Part shown: positions 61,343 to 64,000 of the stretch, piece after piece
How positions within the stretch are numbered: the stretch's first letter is position 1
Layout of the letters: the number at the start of each line of letters is the position of its first letter
NCBI GenBank assembly: GCA_965369375.1
Contig: CBDUQN010000004.1
Location: forward strand, 1-64,000
DNA from: CBDUQN01 sp965369375
Lineage (GTDB): Bacteria; Krumholzibacteriota; Krumholzibacteriia; Krumholzibacteriales; Krumholzibacteriaceae
DNA length: 64,000 nucleotides
Reading direction: 5' to 3'
The notes under the pieces: generated by a model
What the model was told of the DNA's origin: nothing
The model's database searches: none
What the model saw: only the letters and a program-made list of their open reading frames with translations
Position numbers and translations under genes: made by a program

Positions 61343-62683
61343 ATGCAATTGATATCCAGGAGTTGGGTTGTAGGATCGGTTGCCGCTATGGTGATCCTTG
61401 CTCTCCTGTGCGGGATGGGCGCGAATGTCCATGCCGCCGCTCAGAAGGAGGAGACCGAGGAAGGGAGCAAGGCTTCAGAAGAGGGCAAGACATCGGAAGT
61501 GGAATATCCGAAAAAAATGAAGGCCCACCAGGGTTGGGAGTGGTTTCTTTACATTCCCGGATATGTAGTATTTCTGCCGTTTAAGCTCATCTTCGAGGGA
61601 GTCGGCTATACGGCCGGATATGTTCATGAGAAAAAGCTCATTCAACGTGTGCGTGATATATTTTCAACGGAGACTCCGTTTTTCGAAATATCGCCGACAT
61701 ACAGTAACCGCAGCGGCCTCGGCCTGAAATTCGAGCGCAAGAACATATTCAATATGAACTCCGAGCTCGAGGTTCGCGCATCCATCGGGTACCTGCGCCG
61801 GCAGCGGTATGAGGTATCCCTGCAGCGGGTTAATCTGTTCACAGAGCGAGTCAAGACGGACATCCTCGTCGGTTACCGATTGATGCCCAATGAATCATTT
61901 TTCGGAATCGGACCTAACTCGCCGAAAGAGTATCAGACCGATTACATGCACGAGCGCGTATATACGCAGCTCGCTCTCGCCACATTCTTGGGCGAGAAGG
62001 TGAACCTGGCGGCGAATCTCGGTTTCGATTACAACAACATTCTCGACGGCAGAGATCCCGATTTCCCTTCGACAACGGATATTTATGATCCGTCGGAGTT
62101 GCCGGGCCTGGAAACGAAAGTGAAGTTTGTCAGCGCGCAGCTCGCGGTAATCTACAATTCGAAGAAAATAACGGGAGAGAAGATACGGGGGCACGAGGTG
62201 CTGCTCGGAGGCGGTGTTTTCAATCAGGTCGGTGACGAGAAGTATGGATTCTATCAACTGAGAGCGGATTTCAACTCGTACTTCCATCTCTTTTACGGAA
62301 GGAATGTGATTCTCCGTCTATCGGGGCAAATTATCGAGCCGTTCGATAATCGCACCGTTCCATTCTATCTCCTCAGTGAGATCGGGCGCAGGGAAACGGT
62401 AAGAGGATTTACGAGAGGACGATTCTACGACCTGGATAAATTTGTCGGCTCTCTCGAGTATCAGTATCCCATCTGGAGGAACTATCTGGCCATGTCTACG
62501 GTAGATGCCCTTCTCTTCATTGATTTCGGCCAGGTGGCCCGCGACATAGGTGATATCAATACCGATAATTCGAGAATCGGCGCGGGCATGGGAATCAGGT
62601 TGTGGAATCCGAAGGGCGAATGGGCGCGCATTATGATTTCCAAGAGCAGGGAGCGGTGGAGATTCTACTTTGTGCTGAATTAA
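61343..62683 (+). CDS. Omp85/D15-type outer-membrane barrel without POTRA domains
   Basis: 446 aa. Signal peptide through VHAAA, a Glu/Lys-rich linker (residues 33-60), a hydrophobic segment WEWFLYIPGYVVFLPFKLIF near 66-85, then a beta-barrel from about 110. The hallmark of the bacterial surface antigen family is present: ETVRGFTRGRFYDLDKFVGSLEYQYPIWR region near residue 353, with VRGF as in Omp85 loop 6. No POTRA repeats fit in the 110-residue N-terminus. The ATG at 61343 has a weak ribosome site. Twenty bp before the kinase-like lipoprotein gene; the two are likely co-transcribed and may act together in the envelope. Confidence 0.8.
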   Translation: MQLISRSWVVGSVAAMVILALLCGMGANVHAAAQKEETEEGSKASEEGKTSEVEYPKKMKAHQGWEWFLYIPGYVVFLPFKLIFEGVGYTAGYVHEKKLIQRVRDIFSTETPFFEISPTYSNRSGLGLKFERKNIFNMNSELEVRASIGYLRRQRYEVSLQRVNLFTERVKTDILVGYRLMPNESFFGIGPNSPKEYQTDYMHERVYTQLALATFLGEKVNLAANLGFDYNNILDGRDPDFPSTTDIYDPSELPGLETKVKFVSAQLAVIYNSKKITGEKIRGHEVLLGGGVFNQVGDEKYGFYQLRADFNSYFHLFYGRNVILRLSGQIIEPFDNRTVPFYLLSEIGRRETVRGFTRGRFYDLDKFVGSLEYQYPIWRNYLAMSTVDALLFIDFGQVARDIGDINTDNSRIGAGMGIRLWNPKGEWARIMISKSRERWRFYFVLN

Positions 62684-62702
62684 TGCTTCGAGGTAAGAGC
62701 GA

Positions 62703-64000
62703 ATGCGTTTCGTAAATGATAAGACGGATCATGCAGGCAATGTCATCGTGAATCGATTCATGGTGATTGTGCTGCTCGCAACGCTCTGTGCCTGCCTGGC
62801 CCACTGCGGCGGCAGTGGGCGGTACACGATTCCACCGCCGATACCTGATGATACCGCGCCCATGCCTGAACCGGAGGAGAACGATTACAACAATATCTCG
62901 TACCTTTTCGACCGGCAGGTTACCGAGCAGCTCGAGCAGGCGTTCGATCTGTCGCGTCTCACGCGCCGGTTGGTCGGAAGCCTTAAACAGGCGTACAACG
63001 TCGATGCGTTCGAAGAGGTTCCGAATTCGAGCTGGTTTACCAACAGAAATGCACGTCACAGAATGTCGGCTGAAGAGACAGCGCGCGGTCCCGACAGTGG
63101 CGCCGGTCCCGATACTTCCGGTGTCTGGCTCATTACCCACGCGAAAGCGGAGGGTGTGACGCCCGGTTTCAGGATAAAGGATCAACAGGGCGAGAGGTAT
63201 TTTATCAAGTTCGATCCCGTCGGCTATTCGGGACTCTCCACCGGCGCCGAGGTTATCTCGACGAAATTCTTTTACGCGGCCGGCTACAACGTTCCCGAGA
63301 ACTATATCGTGTACTTTCATCCCAGCATTCTGAAGCTCGGTGATGAAGTGAAGTTCACCGACGAAAAGGGGAAGAAGCGCTTCGCGACCCAGGATGATCT
63401 CGATAAATTGCTCGATAGCGTCGAAATACAGCCCGACGGACGGATCCGCGTGCTCGCGAGCAAGTTCGTCCCCGATCGTCCGGTCGGAAAGTTCTTTTTC
63501 AAGGGGACCCGCAAGGACGATCCGAATGATTTTGCTCCACATCAGCATCGGCGGGAGCTCCGCGGTTTGCGTGTTATATCGGCGTGGCTCAATCATTATG
63601 ATACAAAGGCCGGCAATACCCTCGATGGCTATCATAAGGTAAACGGCGGCGGTTATATAAAGCATTACCTGATCGATTTCGGATCGACGCTCGGCAGCAT
63701 GGCGCAGGCGCCGATGCAGCCGAACATCGGGTACGAGAATCAGTTCGATCCCGCAGCGATATCGATAAGCCTTATCAATCTCGGTTTGTTCGTCAAACCG
63801 TACGAAAAATTCGAGGGAGTCAAATACCCCTGCGTCGGCCTTTTCGAATCGAACTATTTCAGTCCGGGGGATTTCAAGTTCATAGTTCCGAATCCGGCCT
63901 TTGAGCTCTGTACCGTTCGTGACGCATTCTGGGGGGCCAAGATCGTCATGTCGTTTACCGACGAGCAGATCGATGCCGTGGTCGAGCAGGCGCAGTACCC
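62703..64000 (+). CDS. Putative lipoprotein with protein-kinase-like catalytic motifs (C-terminus beyond window)
   Basis: 432 residues visible from the ATG at 62703 (GAGGT about 8 nt upstream), running off the edge. N-terminal hydrophobic signal with candidate lipobox LCAC (Cys31), then a Pro-rich linker. Kinase-like elements in order: Lys169 in RYFIKFD (beta-3 Lys), Glu183 in TGAEVISTKFF (alpha-C Glu), hinge-like NYIVYF near 200, catalytic loop NHYDTKAGN (D300, K302, N305), and DFG at 325-327 in YLIDFGSTLG. The order and spacing match a kinase fold, but a Gly-rich loop is not obvious. Exported location makes ATP use unusual. A conserved hypothetical family; function not established. Confidence 0.72.
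   Translation, partial: MRFVNDKTDHAGNVIVNRFMVIVLLATLCACLAHCGGSGRYTIPPPIPDDTAPMPEPEENDYNNISYLFDRQVTEQLEQAFDLSRLTRRLVGSLKQAYNVDAFEEVPNSSWFTNRNARHRMSAEETARGPDSGAGPDTSGVWLITHAKAEGVTPGFRIKDQQGERYFIKFDPVGYSGLSTGAEVISTKFFYAAGYNVPENYIVYFHPSILKLGDEVKFTDEKGKKRFATQDDLDKLLDSVEIQPDGRIRVLASKFVPDRPVGKFFFKGTRKDDPNDFAPHQHRRELRGLRVISAWLNHYDTKAGNTLDGYHKVNGGGYIKHYLIDFGSTLGSMAQAPMQPNIGYENQFDPAAISISLINLGLFVKPYEKFEGVKYPCVGLFESNYFSPGDFKFIVPNPAFELCTVRDAFWGAKIVMSFTDEQIDAVVEQAQY

Overview
The window reads as a contiguous piece of chromosome from an uncultured-type, Gram-negative (diderm), probably anaerobic or fermentative bacterium. The clues are several signal-peptide proteins with outer-membrane beta-barrels, a secreted metallopeptidase ending in a type IX secretion (T9SS/FlgD-like) sorting domain, a giant FG-GAP/FnIII/LVIVD surface protein, and much oxygen-sensitive or ferredoxin-linked CoA chemistry (indolepyruvate:ferredoxin oxidoreductase, radical 2-hydroxyacyl-CoA dehydratase with its activator, ADP-forming acyl-CoA synthetase, molybdenum hydroxylases with selenium-type maturation genes). 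I infer an FCB-superphylum candidate lineage (Krumholzibacteriota, Eisenbacteria, Latescibacterota or Zixibacteria-like), but no rRNA or ribosomal marker is present to prove it. No tRNA, rRNA, CRISPR array or intact insertion sequence was seen.

Layout. 1-4004 (-): 5' part of a giant surface protein. 4487-13410 (-): seven-gene operon of an old-yellow-enzyme reductase, ferredoxin, VOC epimerase, split B12 acyl-CoA mutase and hydantoinase/carboxylase-type HyuA-HyuB. It diverges, across a promoter with tandem 10-bp repeats, from 13664-19503 (+): class III CoA transferase, three-subunit Mo hydroxylase and two small envelope proteins. 19526-21964 (-): IorAB. 22088-23863 (-): GT-C membrane protein. 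23933-28528 (+): second epimerase, atypical acyl-CoA dehydrogenase, and a REC plus PPDK-N protein. 28643-32796 (+): T9SS metallopeptidase, GbsR-like regulator, palindromic operators, polyprenyl synthase. 32892-35484 (-): YidD-containing fusion and an outer-membrane protein. 35553-41943 (-): second Mo hydroxylase with YqeB, XdhC and MocA maturation factors. 42208-47854 (+): radical dehydratase, activator, ADP-forming acyl-CoA synthetase, sodium symporter. 47951-49567 (+): GT-C protein. 49727-55492 (-): beta-oxidation-type operon resembling bbs systems. 55897-57336 (-): sulfatase-like enzyme. 57486-64000 (+): secreted protein, reverse-hybrid histidine kinase, Omp85-like barrel, and a lipoprotein with protein-kinase-like motifs that runs off the edge.

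How the genes work together. Most of the window is a catabolic island for organic acids and ring compounds routed through CoA thioesters: uptake (SSS symporter), activation (ADP-forming synthetase, CoA transferase), hydroxylation without oxygen (two Mo hydroxylases), reduction (OYE, radical dehydratase/reductase), ATP-dependent lactam opening or carboxylation (HyuAB), carbon-skeleton rearrangement (B12 mutase, epimerases) and beta-oxidation/thiolysis. The first divergon combines the same kinds of chemistry as known anaerobic N-heterocycle pathways, and its mutase and reductase carry altered active sites, so it is the best candidate for an undescribed pathway. The other striking items are envelope proteins: an LVIVD beta-propeller apparently inserted inside a FnIII domain, a YidD fusion, and a kinase-like lipoprotein next to an Omp85-like barrel.
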